Positions 7,181-7,995 of a DNA stretch of 7,995 bases are shown here, piece after piece. Source of the stretch: Thioalkalivibrio sp. Its GTDB lineage: Bacteria; Pseudomonadota; Gammaproteobacteria; Ectothiorhodospirales; Ectothiorhodospiraceae. A program made the translations under genes and the position numbers. The stretch spans positions 1 through 7,995 of the forward strand of contig PWRV01000029.1 of the NCBI GenBank assembly GCA_003563455.1, written 5' to 3'. Position 1 is the stretch's first letter. Each line of letters begins with the position of its first letter. The notes under the pieces were generated by a model. It was given only the letters and a program-made list of their open reading frames with translations. It was not told the DNA's origin and made no database searches.

Positions 7181-7183
7181 TCC
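7172..7183 (+). promoter_or_regulatory. Extended Shine-Dalgarno at the fliA stop
   Basis: AGGAGGTGATCC is a perfect 12-base complement of the usual bacterial 16S rRNA 3' end (GGATCACCTCCT). It contains the fliA TGA stop (7178-7180). It is followed directly by a GTG codon at 7184, with 6 bases between the GGAGG core and GTG. It is far too distant (56 bases) to act directly at the motC ATG. Confidence 0.7.
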
Positions 7184-7252
7184 GTGCCTGAACGGCACTT
7201 CGCGTCGGGACGTCCGCGCCGGCCTGCTGGAAACCCGCGATGGATATCCTGA
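7184..7252 (+). CDS. Possible 22-aa leader ORF between fliA and motC
   Basis: A GTG start sits at ideal distance from a perfect extended Shine-Dalgarno. The frame runs 22 codons to a TGA at 7250-7252, overlapping the first 13 bases of motC in a different frame. The predicted peptide is short, basic and Arg/Pro-rich, and I recognise no family. Its position suggests a translational bridge: ribosomes ending fliA at 7180 could restart at 7184 and stop just inside motC, favouring restart at the motC ATG. It could also be the remnant 5' end of a deleted gene. Translation is well supported by the start signal; a function for the peptide is not. Confidence 0.4.
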   Translation: MPERHFASGRPRRPAGNPRWIS

Positions 7253-7980
7253 GTGCCATCGGTCTGCTGCTGGCGCTGGTCGCGATCCTCGGGGGCAGTA
7301 TTGCCAAGGGAAGTGGTGTCGGTGCCCTGTGGAACGGGGCCGCCTTCGTCATCGTCGTGGTCGGAACCTTCGCCGCGGCGCTGCTCCAGGCCAAGCTTCC
7401 GGTGTTCCTGCACGCGATGCGGCTCCTGCCGTGGATCATCAATGCGCCGCGGATCGACTCCGAGGAAGCGATCCAGAAGATCGTCAGCTGGAGCCAGATC
7501 GCCCGCAAGGAGGGGCTGCTGGGCCTCGAAGCCCAGGCGGAACAGGAACCGGACCCGTTCTCGAGCAAGGGCCTGCAGCTGCTGGTGGACGGAACCGAGC
7601 CGGACACGATCCGGAACATCCTCGACGTGGAACTGGGTACGCGCGAGCACTTCGATCTGCAGGGGGCCAAAGTGTTCGAGAGCATGGGCATTTACGCGCC
7701 GACGCTCGGCATCATCGGGGCCGTAATGGGCCTGATGGCGGTGATGCAGAACCTGGCCGAACCCGACAAGCTGGGCCCCGGTATCGCGGCTGCCTTCGTC
7801 GCCACCATCTACGGGATCGCGTCGGCCAACCTGTTTTTTCTGCCCGTGTGCAACAAGCTGAAGGCGACGATCCAGGACCAGACCGCCTACCGGGAGATGA
7901 TCATCGACGGGATCACGTCGATTGCGGAAGGCGAGAATCCGCGCAACATCGAGACCAAGCTGAGAGGCTACATCAGTTGA
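7240..7980 (+). CDS. motC: Flagellar motor stator protein MotC (MotA family)
   Basis: MotC is a MotA-family inner-membrane stator subunit that pairs with MotD to conduct ions and drive rotation. The 246-residue length and motifs fit the MotC branch known from Pseudomonas better than the longer E. coli MotA. Membrane segments lie near 1-21, 31-51, 146-170 and 181-203. The cytoplasmic loop carries ARKEGLLGLE (88-97) with the charged residues that contact the rotor, and KGLQLLVDGTEPDTIRNIL (110-128). The third segment holds AKVFESMGIYAPTLGIIGAV (143-162), including the conserved Pro (P154) important in MotA. The C-terminus has SIAEGENPRNIETKL (227-241). ATG 7240 is the only possible start: an in-frame TGA at 7189-7191 is followed by no other start codon. 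Its own binding site (GGAAA, 7229-7233) is weak. The expected motD would begin at or beyond 7977, but too little sequence remains to place it. Confidence 0.94.
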   Translation: MDILSAIGLLLALVAILGGSIAKGSGVGALWNGAAFVIVVVGTFAAALLQAKLPVFLHAMRLLPWIINAPRIDSEEAIQKIVSWSQIARKEGLLGLEAQAEQEPDPFSSKGLQLLVDGTEPDTIRNILDVELGTREHFDLQGAKVFESMGIYAPTLGIIGAVMGLMAVMQNLAEPDKLGPGIAAAFVATIYGIASANLFFLPVCNKLKATIQDQTAYREMIIDGITSIAEGENPRNIETKLRGYIS

Positions 7981-7995
7981 CCCGCGACGGGTGCG

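Noticed and set aside
7184..7199. Small hairpin GTGCC/GGCAC after fliA as a terminator
   Set aside because: Only 5 pairs with two T's after it; too weak for a rho-independent terminator, and motC follows on the same strand.
7977..7995. Start of motD, as TTG 7977 or GTG 7991
   Set aside because: Fewer than 20 bases remain. The TTG frame does not look like a MotD N-terminus and the GTG frame shows barely one further codon, so neither can be supported.

Overview
The window is a tightly packed block of flagellar genes, all on the + strand: fliR – flhB – flhA – flhF – flhG (fleN) – fliA – motC. The DNA is GC-rich with strongly GC-biased third codon positions. This gene order, with a MotC-type rather than E. 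coli MotA-type stator protein, suggests a polarly flagellated gammaproteobacterium. A lineage such as Ectothiorhodospiraceae/Chromatiales or a pseudomonad-like relative is plausible, but the genus cannot be fixed from sequence alone.

Layout. Positions 14-4035 encode three membrane components of the flagellar type III export gate: FliR, the autocleaving substrate-specificity switch FlhB, and the export platform protein FlhA. Positions 4175-6416 encode the pair that sets flagellar position and number: the SRP-like GTPase FlhF and its MinD-like partner FlhG. Positions 6419-7180 encode the late-gene sigma factor FliA (sigma-28). Positions 7240-7980 encode the stator subunit MotC, whose expected partner motD would lie beyond the right edge. 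Genes overlap or abut (3-nt gap, 4-nt overlap, 14-nt overlap, 2-nt gap), so this looks like one translationally coupled operon. The only gaps are 139 bases between flhA and flhF and 59 bases between fliA and motC. No rRNA, tRNA, CRISPR, insertion sequence or convincing rho-independent terminator was seen, and no sigma-54 -24/-12 promoter was found.

How the genes work together: the export gate builds the rod, hook and filament. FlhF recruits assembly to the pole and FlhG limits number. FliA turns on late genes once the hook is finished. MotC with MotD powers rotation.

I found no wholly new system; the protein content is canonical. The points worth a second look are small and lie at the junctions. 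(1) A 12-nt perfect anti-16S Shine-Dalgarno at the fliA stop leads into a 22-codon ORF that overlaps the motC start. (2) A 43-codon ORF between flhA and flhF ends in an ATGA overlap with flhF. (3) A candidate sigma-28 promoter and a strong bulged hairpin lie in the 3' end of flhG ahead of fliA. (4) Start choices in flhF and flhG matter for known functional motifs. (5) The cheY/cheZ/cheA/cheB genes that often separate fliA from motC in pseudomonads are absent here.
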